From contig NZ_SOAW01000001.1 in assembly GCF_004364645.1 (NCBI RefSeq), positions 992,001 to 1,056,000 of the forward strand: a stretch of 64,000 nt of DNA, read 5' to 3'. The position numbers and the translations under genes are program-made. Each line of letters opens with the position of its first letter. Position 1 is the stretch's first letter. The notes beneath the pieces were generated by a model, which worked only from the letters and a program-made list of their open reading frames with translations, was not told the origin of the DNA and made no database searches. This document shows positions 33,054-40,000 of the stretch, piece after piece. The stretch is from Naumannella halotolerans. Its GTDB lineage: Bacteria; Actinomycetota; Actinomycetes; Propionibacteriales; Propionibacteriaceae.

Positions 33054-34250
33054 TCAGTCGGTCGCCAGTGCACGGCTGGGATGTGCGCCGAGGGTACGGG
33101 TGAAGTCCTCGGGAACGAGGATGTGCTCGCGGTTCAGTTCCTGTACCGAGCCGACGCCCAGGGCGAGCAGGGTCGAATCGATCCCGCCGCGGAGGATGTC
33201 GAGCACGTTCTCCACCCCGGCCTGACCGTTGGCGGCCAGGCCCCACAGATAGGCACGGCCGATCATCACCGCCTTGGCGCCCAGGGCGAGGGCCTTGACC
33301 ACGTCGTTGCCGCGGCGTACCCCGCCGTCCATCACGACCTCGATCTGCTCGCCGACCGCGTCGACGACCGGTCCGAGCATCCGGATCGCACCCGGCGTGC
33401 CGTCGAGATTGTTGCCACCGTGGTTGGACACCGAGAGGGCACTCACTCCGGCGTCGACGGCCCGCTGGGCGTCGTCGATCCGGGAGACTCCCTTCAACAT
33501 GAACGGTCCGCCCCATTCCCGGACCATCCAGGCGATGTCGTCCCAGGTCGGGGGAGGCGACTGCATCCATTCGAAGTAGGCACCGAAGAAGGTCGGCGCG
33601 GGACCGTCCTGGGTCAGGTTCGGTGTGGTCAGGTCCGGCAGGGACCGGGACCTGGCGAAGTTCAGCAACCAACGCGGTTTGGTGATCACCTCGGGTGCGA
33701 ACTGCGCCATCGCCTTCAGGTCCAGCTTCTCCGGGATCGCCGGACTGCCCCAGTCACGACCGTAGGAGAACGACCAGTCCAAGGTGGCGATCAGTCCGAC
33801 GGCGCCAGCCCGGCGGGCCCGTTCCATCCGCGCGGCCATCACGTCCCGGCCGCCCATCCAGTACATCTGGTAGAAGGTCTGCGGGTTGGCGGCGGTGACC
33901 TCCTCGACCGGTTTGGAGGCAAACGAGCTCAGGCCGATCGCCGTACCGCGGGCGGCTGCGGCCCGGGCGACGGCCACCTCACCGTCGGGGTGGACGGCCT
34001 GCACGCCGGTGGGGGAGATGAGCACCGGCAGCGCAATGTCCTGGCCCATCACCCGGGTACCGAGGTCACGTTCTGCGTGGTTGCCGGCGACATGCGGGGC
34101 GAACTGCAGTTCGGAGAAGGCGTTGATGTTGTCGGCATAGCTGAGGCCTTTCTCCGACCCGGCCAGCAGTGCGGAGTAGACCGATCCGGGGAGTCGCTTC
34201 TTCGCCCGCCGTTGGGCTTCTGCCACCGTCTCCATCCATGCGTTCGCCAC
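33054..34250 (-). CDS. mftD: pre-mycofactocin synthase MftD
   Basis: A 398-aa FMN-dependent alpha-hydroxy-acid-dehydrogenase-fold enzyme. In the pathway MftD oxidatively deaminates AHDP to give the alpha-keto amide of premycofactocin. The flavin barrel signature SNHGGNNLDG (275-284) contains catalytic H277, and K253 (MLKG) would contact flavin N1; the later MDGGVRRGNDVVKAL and VMIGRAYLWGL bind the FMN phosphate. The start is a GTG. It is detached from the mftA-F operon by 10 kb and instead has its own regulated promoter upstream of the SDR operon. Lactate-dehydrogenase function is the alternative reading, but length and context favour MftD. Confidence 0.9.
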   Translation of the reverse strand: MANAWMETVAEAQRRAKKRLPGSVYSALLAGSEKGLSYADNINAFSELQFAPHVAGNHAERDLGTRVMGQDIALPVLISPTGVQAVHPDGEVAVARAAAARGTAIGLSSFASKPVEEVTAANPQTFYQMYWMGGRDVMAARMERARRAGAVGLIATLDWSFSYGRDWGSPAIPEKLDLKAMAQFAPEVITKPRWLLNFARSRSLPDLTTPNLTQDGPAPTFFGAYFEWMQSPPPTWDDIAWMVREWGGPFMLKGVSRIDDAQRAVDAGVSALSVSNHGGNNLDGTPGAIRMLGPVVDAVGEQIEVVMDGGVRRGNDVVKALALGAKAVMIGRAYLWGLAANGQAGVENVLDILRGGIDSTLLALGVGSVQELNREHILVPEDFTRTLGAHPSRALATD

Positions 34251-34282
34251 GTCGCGACCTCATCTCCGTTGGTTGTGGCTCG

Positions 34283-34330
34283 AGACTAGGACCGCTGTCA
34301 CAGCGGCGGACCCCTCCGACCGGAGGGTCC
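34283..34330 (-). promoter_or_regulatory. promoter of mftD with palindromic activator-like element
   Basis: A palindrome, CCCTCCG-AC-CGGAGGG (34312-34327), is followed on the minus strand, 22 bases beyond its extended edge at 34311, by the -10 hexamer TAGTCT (34283-34288). The element sits at about -35 to -55, the usual place for an activator contacting RNA polymerase. A second copy with the same spacing lies in front of the SDR operon. Confidence 0.62.
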
Positions 34331-34448
34331 GATCCTGCCGGGTTCGGTGCGGTGGACCGTCGGGTGCGGTCGGTCGGCTGCGGTGGTACCGACGGTGATC
34401 GACGGCCCGCTCCCAGCAGGTCGAAACCCATTGGTCACGCAGAGGCGT

Positions 34449-34454
34449 TAGCGT
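34449..34454 (+). promoter_or_regulatory. -10 hexamer of a probably leaderless promoter
   Basis: TAGCGT is followed by GAAGT and the GTG at 34460, a five-base gap. A later ATG (34469) in frame is also possible. Confidence 0.4.
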
Positions 34455-34459
34455 GAAGT

Positions 34460-36160
34460 GTGAGCCCGATGATCCTTGCGATTGCCGCACTGGCGGCCAT
34501 TGTCATCGCGGCCCTGTTGTCGCGCCGGACCGGGGTCGCTGCACCATTGCTGTTGTTGGTGATCGGGATCGGGATCAGCCTGATCCCCAGCACCCCCAAT
34601 TTCGAGCTGGAACCGGAGTGGATCCTCGCCGGTGTCCTGCCGCCGCTGTTGTATGCCTCGGCGGTACGGGTGCCCGTGCGCGACCTGCGCCGGAACTTCC
34701 GGATGATCGGACTGCTGTCGGTCACCTTGGTGATCGTCTCGGCCTTCGTCATCGGTGGGGTGATCAGCTGGTTGATGCCGACGATCCCGTTCTGGGCCGC
34801 CGTGGCGCTGGGTGCGGTGGTCAGTCCCACCGATGCGGTGGCCGCGACCTCGATCGGCAAACGTCTCGGCCTGCCGCACCGGCTGATGACGGTGCTGGAG
34901 GGGGAGAGCCTGCTGAACGATGCCTCGGCGCTGGTGCTCCTGCGTACCGCCACCGTCGCCCTGGCCGGGTCGTTCAGCATCTGGTCGGCCAGCTGGGAGT
35001 TCCTGCGGGCGGTGGTGATCGCGGTCGTCGTGGGGCTGCTCGTCGGCTGGCTGACCGTACACCTGCGGGCCAGACTGGCCGACCCGGTGCTGACCACCGC
35101 GGTCAGCTTCATCGTCCCGTTCCTGGCCTACCTGCCGGCCGAGCAGGCCGAGGCCTCCGGGGTGGTGTCGGTGGTGGTTGCCGGGCTGGTGACGGGCAAC
35201 ATGAGTGTTCGCAAGTTGAGCGCCCGGGAGCGTTCGACGGAGCGGACCAACTGGAACACCTTGCAGTTCCTGATCGAGAACGGTGTGTTCTTGCTGATGG
35301 GCCTGGAGATCAGCACGCTGCTGGCCGACCTGCAGGACAACGGGCACACGGCCTGGACGGTGTTGGGGCTGGCGGGCCTGGTGATCGTGTTGTTGCTGGT
35401 GCTTCGGACAGCATTCATCGGTGTCGAGGTCCTAGGGCAGCGGCGGGTGGCAGCCCGGTTCCCGGCCGCCCGTGAACGGGTCAATCGGATCGGCGCCAAG
35501 TTGGATGCCTACGATCCCGAGGACGAGCGGATCCAGCAACGGATCGATCGCTACTCCCGCCGGCTGGCCAGGGGACGTGCGGATCTGGACTTCTACGAAC
35601 GCGAGCCGATCGGACTGCGTGGGGCAGTGGTGCTGTCCTGGGCCGGTATGCGCGGTGTGGTGACGCTGGCCGCCGCGCTCACGCTGCCGTTGAGCACCAC
35701 CGACCGATCCCTGCTGATCGGTGTCGCCTTCGCCGTCGCCGTGATCTCCCTGCTGTTGTACGGGGGCACGTTGCCGCTGGTGATCCGCTGGGCGAAGGTA
35801 CGTACCCCCGATGCCGACGAACAGCGAGACGAGGTGATCAGCCTGATGGAGAGTCTCGGCGAGACGGCCGAGAACAGCCTGGCGAGTCAGAAGGACGTGA
35901 CGATCGACGGCCACCACATCGATTCCGATGTCGTCGATTCGGTGTTGGATCGATTCCGCCAACTCCGGGACCGGCGCCGCCCGGCCGACGATCCGGATCA
36001 GCTGACCAAGCGGCAGCAACAGAAGATGGTCTCGCGGACCTATCTGGAGGCCATGCAGGAGGCATTGCACGAGGAGCGGGCGATCGGCGCCTACAGCACC
36101 TATGCGCTGCAGCGGGCGCAGTCGTTCCTCGATGCCGAGGAGTTGCGCCAGGACCGCTGA
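34460..36160 (+). CDS. CPA1-family Na+/H+ antiporter
   Basis: A 566-aa cation/proton antiporter. About twelve membrane helices fill residues 1-425, including the transport-site motifs GAVVSPTDAVA (about 115-125) and EGESLLNDA (about 151-159) and the late GMRGVVTLAAAL. The helices are interrupted by a hydrophilic insertion (about 335-380), and the protein ends in a 130-residue soluble tail, as in NhaP/YjcE-type proteins. It exchanges monovalent cations for protons and would serve pH and salt balance. It appears to be transcribed from its own promoter, divergent from mftD. Confidence 0.9.
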   Translation: MSPMILAIAALAAIVIAALLSRRTGVAAPLLLLVIGIGISLIPSTPNFELEPEWILAGVLPPLLYASAVRVPVRDLRRNFRMIGLLSVTLVIVSAFVIGGVISWLMPTIPFWAAVALGAVVSPTDAVAATSIGKRLGLPHRLMTVLEGESLLNDASALVLLRTATVALAGSFSIWSASWEFLRAVVIAVVVGLLVGWLTVHLRARLADPVLTTAVSFIVPFLAYLPAEQAEASGVVSVVVAGLVTGNMSVRKLSARERSTERTNWNTLQFLIENGVFLLMGLEISTLLADLQDNGHTAWTVLGLAGLVIVLLLVLRTAFIGVEVLGQRRVAARFPAARERVNRIGAKLDAYDPEDERIQQRIDRYSRRLARGRADLDFYEREPIGLRGAVVLSWAGMRGVVTLAAALTLPLSTTDRSLLIGVAFAVAVISLLLYGGTLPLVIRWAKVRTPDADEQRDEVISLMESLGETAENSLASQKDVTIDGHHIDSDVVDSVLDRFRQLRDRRRPADDPDQLTKRQQQKMVSRTYLEAMQEALHEERAIGAYSTYALQRAQSFLDAEELRQDR

Positions 36161-36196
36161 TCGACTGTTGTCCCTTGCCGTGGTTCGCTTTGCAGC

Positions 36197-36622
36197 ATGC
36201 ATGCCCCTGCGAGGTCCATACTGCTTGGCACAGCAGCCATCTTTGTGCTCTACGTGGGAATACCCATGATGGTGTGGCTGGTCCACCTTGGACGGCCACC
36301 ACTACGGCAAGCCGGGTTCATCGGCCACGCGGAGCTCTTGGCGCTGTGGGTCGGTGTTCCCGGTGTGGTCGGTGCGGGTGTCGCTGCGGCCGTGCATGCG
36401 CTCACTCGAAGGTCCCGGGCGGGATGGGTGGCTGGTTTGCTGGCGATGGTTTCTTCGTGCGCTGGTGCCGGATACATCCGTGGCTGGTCGCTCGACACGT
36501 TCTTCGACATCCGCAATACGCTCGAAGCGTTCGCGTTCGTGGGGTGGGTCCACGTCGTGGTGACTCTCTTCGCAGCGATCGTGTGGACTGCCGTGTCGAA
36601 CCACCGACCTTCGCGAGCTTGA
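36197..36622 (+). CDS. small four-helix membrane protein of unknown function
   Basis: A 141-aa hydrophobic protein with four probable transmembrane helices (about 7-29, 41-66, 72-90, 110-134) and a basic C-terminus. I do not recognise a family. It lies 36 bp after the antiporter gene on the same strand and may be co-transcribed. The start ATG lacks a clear Shine-Dalgarno sequence. Codon use is less G/C-biased at third positions than in the neighbours (for example GTG CTC TAC GTG GGA ATA CCC), as in the next 350 bp, hinting at a recently acquired or relaxed segment. Confidence 0.55.
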   Translation: MHAPARSILLGTAAIFVLYVGIPMMVWLVHLGRPPLRQAGFIGHAELLALWVGVPGVVGAGVAAAVHALTRRSRAGWVAGLLAMVSSCAGAGYIRGWSLDTFFDIRNTLEAFAFVGWVHVVVTLFAAIVWTAVSNHRPSRA

Positions 36623-36736
36623 CCACAAGCGTTGGCAGGGGGAGTCGCGTTTCCGGTCGGTACTCCGTGCCAATGCGCTGTTTTGTCATAATGTGGCTTA
36701 TCGGACTAGTCGCGGGCTGCCGTCGTTGGTACCGGT

Positions 36737-36976
36737 TCAGTGCGTCGGGTTGGAGTATTCGGAGGTGTAATAGCCCCCCGGCGCCTCGAAGTCCTCCGCA
36801 TCGCATTTCGGCGCCGGGTTCAGTGTCTGTTCATCACCGTTGACATCGGTGATCGTGAACCATGAGTCGGTGAGTTCCTTCGACGATTCGACCTTGGTCC
36901 AAACGGCATTGAACAGGTCCAGGCCGGCCAGACTGACCGAGACTGCGCCGGCATGCCGAACCGGTGAGGTTGATCT
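36737..36976 (-). pseudogene. C-terminal fragment of a decayed gene
   Basis: A 79-codon open stretch with no usable start codon. Its translation reads like real protein (for example SLAGLDLFNAVWTKVESSKE, then a Cys-containing acidic tail ending YTSEYSNPTH). In another frame directly upstream the sequence encodes SPASLKINLTGSA, so a frameshift seems to have split a longer gene, and stops block both frames further up. It lies 24 bp past the dicarboxylate transporter stop, in the same direction. Composition is less GC-rich than the surroundings. The original function is not recognisable. Confidence 0.45.
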
Positions 36977-36999
36977 TCAGCGATGCCGGCGATCAACGA

Positions 37000-38325
37000 T
37001 CATTCCTGATCCGCCTTCTCGAAGTCGTGGGCGTCCATGTCGATCTCCTCCGCGGTCACCGACTTCGTCCCGTTGTAGACCTCCCGGTCGATCTCCCCTG
37101 TGCCGTTGGCCACCAGCATCGCTACGAAGGTGTCCCCGTTGACGTTCAGGAAGGTACGCAACACCCCGGTGAACCAGTCGACGGCGATCAACAGGCCGAT
37201 TGCCTGGATGGGCAGGCCGAGGGAGGTTGCCAGGAACATCGCCACCACCGGGAACCCACCGGGCACGGTGATCGTGCCCATGTTCAACAGGATCGCCAGG
37301 GCCATGCCGAGCACGATCTGCCCTGCGCTCAAATCCACTCCCCCCGCCTGGGCGAGGAACAGGACGACGATCGTGTAGTTGAGCACCGCCCCGCAGGAAC
37401 CCATCGTCATGCCGATGGACAAGGTGAAGTTGGCGACCCGCTGGCTGATCCCGACCTTCTCCACGGCATTGCGCAGCGCGGTCGGGAAGGTGACCGCCGA
37501 ACTGGTCGTGGTCACCGCGATTGCGGTCTGCTCGGCCAGCTTCTGCGGCAGCAGCAGCGGATTCAGACGGGTCACCAGGGTGGTCACCACGACGAACATG
37601 ATCAAAATGATGATCACACCGAGAGCATTGGTTCCGAGGTACGCCAGCGCCGAAGTGATCACGGCGAAACCGACATCGCCTGCCACCACTGCCAGCAGGC
37701 AGAAGACGCCGATCGGCGCCAGGTACATGACGAGTTTGATCATGCCCAGGATGACCTGCTGTGCCTGGTCCAGCACCTTCAGCAGCACGGTGTTGCCGGT
37801 GCGTGCGATCAACTGGTTCATTGCCAGTCCGAAGAGCAGCGAGAAGACGATGATCGGCACCATGTCCCCCTCGGCCATGGCGCTGAGCACATTCGTGGAC
37901 ACGAAGTTCAACAACGTGTCCTGCCAGCCGGTGGGTTCACCGAGATCGGCAGGGTCCACCTCCAGTTCACCGGTGAACACCATGCCTGCGCCCGGACGCA
38001 ACAGCGTGGCCAATGCGACCGCGACCAGCGCCGACACCACGGCGAAGCCGAACATCCAGCTGAAGGTGCGGACGGCCAGGCCGCCCATCCCCTTGCCCGA
38101 CATCGACGCGGTGGCCACGATCACCGAGGTCATCACCAGCGGCACGATCGACATCTGGATCAGCCGGATGAACAGATCCCCGATGAACTCGAGGTTGGCC
38201 GCCCAGTCGCCGACCACCAGACCGAAGACGATCCCGAGGACCGCGGCCAGCCCGATCAGGATCGCCGGCGAGGTGAACGGACTCTTCTTCGGTGCTGTTG
38301 TCGTCGACGGTTGCGTGGTCGTCAT
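37000..38325 (-). CDS. dicarboxylate/amino acid:cation symporter (DAACS family)
   Basis: A 441-aa secondary transporter of the DctA/GltP fold, importing C4-dicarboxylates or acidic amino acids with H+ or Na+. About eight helices and two re-entrant hairpins are implied. Hallmarks are SIVPLVMTSVI (near 60), the serine-rich hairpin TAIAVTTTSSAVTFPTAL, the family motif NMGT (in LLNMGTITVPGG) and the late VDWFTGVLRTFLNVNGD. AAGGA lies close to the ATG. A TAGCGT hexamer lies 37 bp upstream. It is transcribed alone. Substrate specificity is not resolved. Confidence 0.92.
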   Translation of the reverse strand: MTTTQPSTTTAPKKSPFTSPAILIGLAAVLGIVFGLVVGDWAANLEFIGDLFIRLIQMSIVPLVMTSVIVATASMSGKGMGGLAVRTFSWMFGFAVVSALVAVALATLLRPGAGMVFTGELEVDPADLGEPTGWQDTLLNFVSTNVLSAMAEGDMVPIIVFSLLFGLAMNQLIARTGNTVLLKVLDQAQQVILGMIKLVMYLAPIGVFCLLAVVAGDVGFAVITSALAYLGTNALGVIIILIMFVVVTTLVTRLNPLLLPQKLAEQTAIAVTTTSSAVTFPTALRNAVEKVGISQRVANFTLSIGMTMGSCGAVLNYTIVVLFLAQAGGVDLSAGQIVLGMALAILLNMGTITVPGGFPVVAMFLATSLGLPIQAIGLLIAVDWFTGVLRTFLNVNGDTFVAMLVANGTGEIDREVYNGTKSVTAEEIDMDAHDFEKADQE

Positions 38326-38361
38326 CGGGTGGTCCTTCGTCGGTGGGGGTACGAGACACCG

Positions 38362-38367
38362 ACGCTA
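38362..38367 (-). promoter_or_regulatory. candidate -10 hexamer of the dicarboxylate symporter gene
   Basis: TAGCGT on the minus strand, 37-42 bp before the ATG at 38325, would give a leader of about 30 nt carrying AAGGA. Confidence 0.4.
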
Positions 38368-38539
38368 GGTCCGAGTGGTTACGGCCACGCGCGCGATTGT
38401 TACCGGTCTGTTGCGCCGCCGGTGGCGATGCGTGTCAGCTGTGTTCGAACGGTGGTTGTTCAGTTGGCATCGTTGAACACTCCCGACCGGGTTGCTCGCT
38501 CCCCTCGGTCTGTGTCGCTCACCCACTTCGGGTCCTGAC

Positions 38540-38824
38540 AGCCAACTCTTATCGACTCACATCGGGTGGACCTCAGGGCGCCGTTGCGCGGTCTCAGATC
38601 ATGGCGACGGGTCCGCGCGGGTCCGTTCCGGCGACTCGGATTGAATCCTGAGAATTTCTTTGTTTCAGTGGCGGACGCCGCCGCACGGTGGCAGACCGAA
38701 CGGAAACGAACGTCCCGAGTGGGGCACCTCCGGTCCCGGATCGCTGCAGGGGGAAGTCCTGCGATCCGGTTCCGGGGCCCCCTTCGACTCTGCGGCAGCA
38801 GACGGACGCCAACCAAGGAGACGC
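38540..38824 (+). promoter_or_regulatory. long structured leader upstream of the secreted hydrolase gene
   Basis: The 499-bp gap 38326-38824 holds no convincing gene. Its right part contains an AT-rich island (38640-38672), a purine-rich stretch near 38690-38720, and a hairpin in which GATCGC-TGCAGG pairs with CCTGC-GATC (about 38740-38766). Genes for lysozyme-like and Rpf-type secreted enzymes in actinobacteria are often led by a cyclic-di-AMP (ydaO) riboswitch; parts of this leader are reminiscent of one, but I could not match the conserved core. Treat it as an unassigned regulatory leader. Confidence 0.3.
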
Positions 38825-39394
38825 ATGATCAAGACCAACCGGTTCCCGGTTCACCGACTGGCGGCCGTGGTCGCCGGTGCCGCCCTGGCCATCGGCACGC
38901 CTGTTGCCGCTTCCGCAAGCGCCGGCACCGGCCACTTCTGGGGTGAACGTGGGTCATGGCAACAGCGGGACTCGAGCAGCAAGCAGTCCAGCGGGGGCGG
39001 CGAGTCCTGCACCATCCCGAGTGATGCCGATTCCGACGTCCTGAAGACGATCGAAGAGGTGCTCGACGAGCGCGACGCCAGCAGCAAGGTCCGCCTGTCC
39101 GCCTACGAGGCGGCCTGGGTCGAGTCGCATGCGAACAACCTCGACTGTGGCCACAGCGATTCCGTCGGTGTCTTCCAGCAGCGTCCGTCGGCGGGTTGGG
39201 GTTCGGTCGACGAGCTGACCGATGTCGAGTACGCCACCAATGCCTACCTGGACCAGGCGATCCCGGGTGAGAAGAACAACCCGGGTCGGAGCGCCGGCCA
39301 GTTGGCGCAGTCCGTCCAGCGCTCGGCCTACCCCGACCGGTACGACGAGGCTGAGGAGAAGGCGCGGGACCTGATGGAACGCGCCCAGGACTGA
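38825..39394 (+). CDS. secreted lysozyme-like (transglycosylase-type) protein
   Basis: A 189-aa exported protein. A signal peptide (about 1-33, ending AASASA) precedes a Ser/Gly-rich linker and a small lysozyme-fold domain. The probable catalytic acid is E100 (EAAWVESHANNL), followed by the family cue GVFQQRPSAGWG (115-126); C62 and C108 may form a disulphide. Domains like this cleave peptidoglycan glycan strands and are common in actinobacterial wall-remodelling enzymes. The ATG has AAGGAG four bases upstream and is the only start that gives an intact signal peptide. No LysM, NlpC or M23 domain is attached. Confidence 0.82.
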   Translation: MIKTNRFPVHRLAAVVAGAALAIGTPVAASASAGTGHFWGERGSWQQRDSSSKQSSGGGESCTIPSDADSDVLKTIEEVLDERDASSKVRLSAYEAAWVESHANNLDCGHSDSVGVFQQRPSAGWGSVDELTDVEYATNAYLDQAIPGEKNNPGRSAGQLAQSVQRSAYPDRYDEAEEKARDLMERAQD

Positions 39395-39438
39395 ACCCGG
39401 TGACCGGCATCGGCTGATCTCCCGACCGACGCTGCAGG

Positions 39439-39822
39439 TCAGAGGCGGCCGGCCGCCGGCCCCTGGATCGAGGGGTCCAGCGGCGGATCGGGCGCCAGGC
39501 TCCCGTCCGGGGCGATGTGTTCGAACATCTGCCGGACGACAGTGACGATGTGCGGGTCGTCCACCACATAGATCAGCCGGCGCCCCTGCCGTCGAGCGCT
39601 CACCAAACCGGCCAGCCTCATCTTGCTCAGGTGCTGACTGGCCGCGGTCAGGGTGACCCCGGCGGCTTGGGCCAGGGCGCTCACATCGCGTTCACCGTCG
39701 GCAGCCAGGGCCAGCAGATGGAGCCGGCTCGGGTTCCCCAGCAGATCGAAGATCCGGGCGACGACCTCCAACTGCTGTGGGGTCGGCTGCTCGGTCATTG
39801 CTCCATTCTGCCCCCTCGCCAC
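39439..39822 (-). CDS. ArsR/SmtB-family transcriptional regulator
   Basis: A winged-helix repressor of up to 127 aa. The helix-turn-helix is in DVSALAQAAGVTLTAASQHLSKMRLAGLV (about 46-74; recognition helix TLTAASQHLSKM), followed by the wing ARRQGRRLIYVVDD. There are no cysteines, and the usual alpha-3 or alpha-5 metal-site ligands are not obvious, so a non-metal signal is likely. Start is uncertain: GTG 39822 has AGGAG four bases upstream, and ATG 39798 gives the core domain directly. It is divergent from an MFS transporter gene and flanked by nested palindromes, the usual layout of a regulator and its target. Confidence 0.88.
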   Translation of the reverse strand: MARGQNGAMTEQPTPQQLEVVARIFDLLGNPSRLHLLALAADGERDVSALAQAAGVTLTAASQHLSKMRLAGLVSARRQGRRLIYVVDDPHIVTVVRQMFEHIAPDGSLAPDPPLDPSIQGPAAGRL

Positions 39823-39852
39823 CCCACTCCTGACTCAAGGGTGGGGTGAGTC
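39820..39852. promoter_or_regulatory. nested inverted repeats at the ArsR gene start (candidate operator)
   Basis: CACCCCAC (39820-39827) pairs with GTGGGGTG (39841-39848), and GACTCA (39832-39837) with TGAGTC (39847-39852). They cover the start of the ArsR gene and face the MFS promoter, as expected for an autoregulatory ArsR site. Confidence 0.5.
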
Positions 39853-39918
39853 CCCCGGAACCTCCTCGTGAAAGAAGCTTCCGCGGCGCCGGAGGTTGGG
39901 AATCATCGCTCCAAGGCA

Positions 39919-39924
39919 TAGACT
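39919..39924 (+). promoter_or_regulatory. candidate -10 hexamer of the MFS gene
   Basis: TAGACT lies 77 bp before the TTG at 40001. The leader also holds the inverted repeat GCGTACC/GGTACGC (39946-39952 with 39966-39972). Confidence 0.35.
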
Positions 39925-40000
39925 GCTCACAGCAAAGGGTTCATTGCGTACCGGATGGGTGGGACGGTACGCGCCGAAAGACGAACCCAGGAGCGTTTCC

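Noticed and set aside
18902-34250. mftR or mftG within the island
   Set aside because: No TetR-type regulator and no GMC-type flavoprotein is encoded between 18.9 and 34.3 kb. The SDR and iron dehydrogenases are not substitutes by sequence.
33054-34250. L-lactate dehydrogenase (cytochrome) instead of MftD
   Set aside because: The fold and His/Lys residues are shared, but there is no lactate-utilisation context, no cytochrome domain, and all other mycofactocin genes are adjacent.
36964-38538. A 524-codon plus-strand frame
   Set aside because: Antisense of the DAACS symporter, with extreme His/Asp/Gln composition typical of shadows of membrane proteins.
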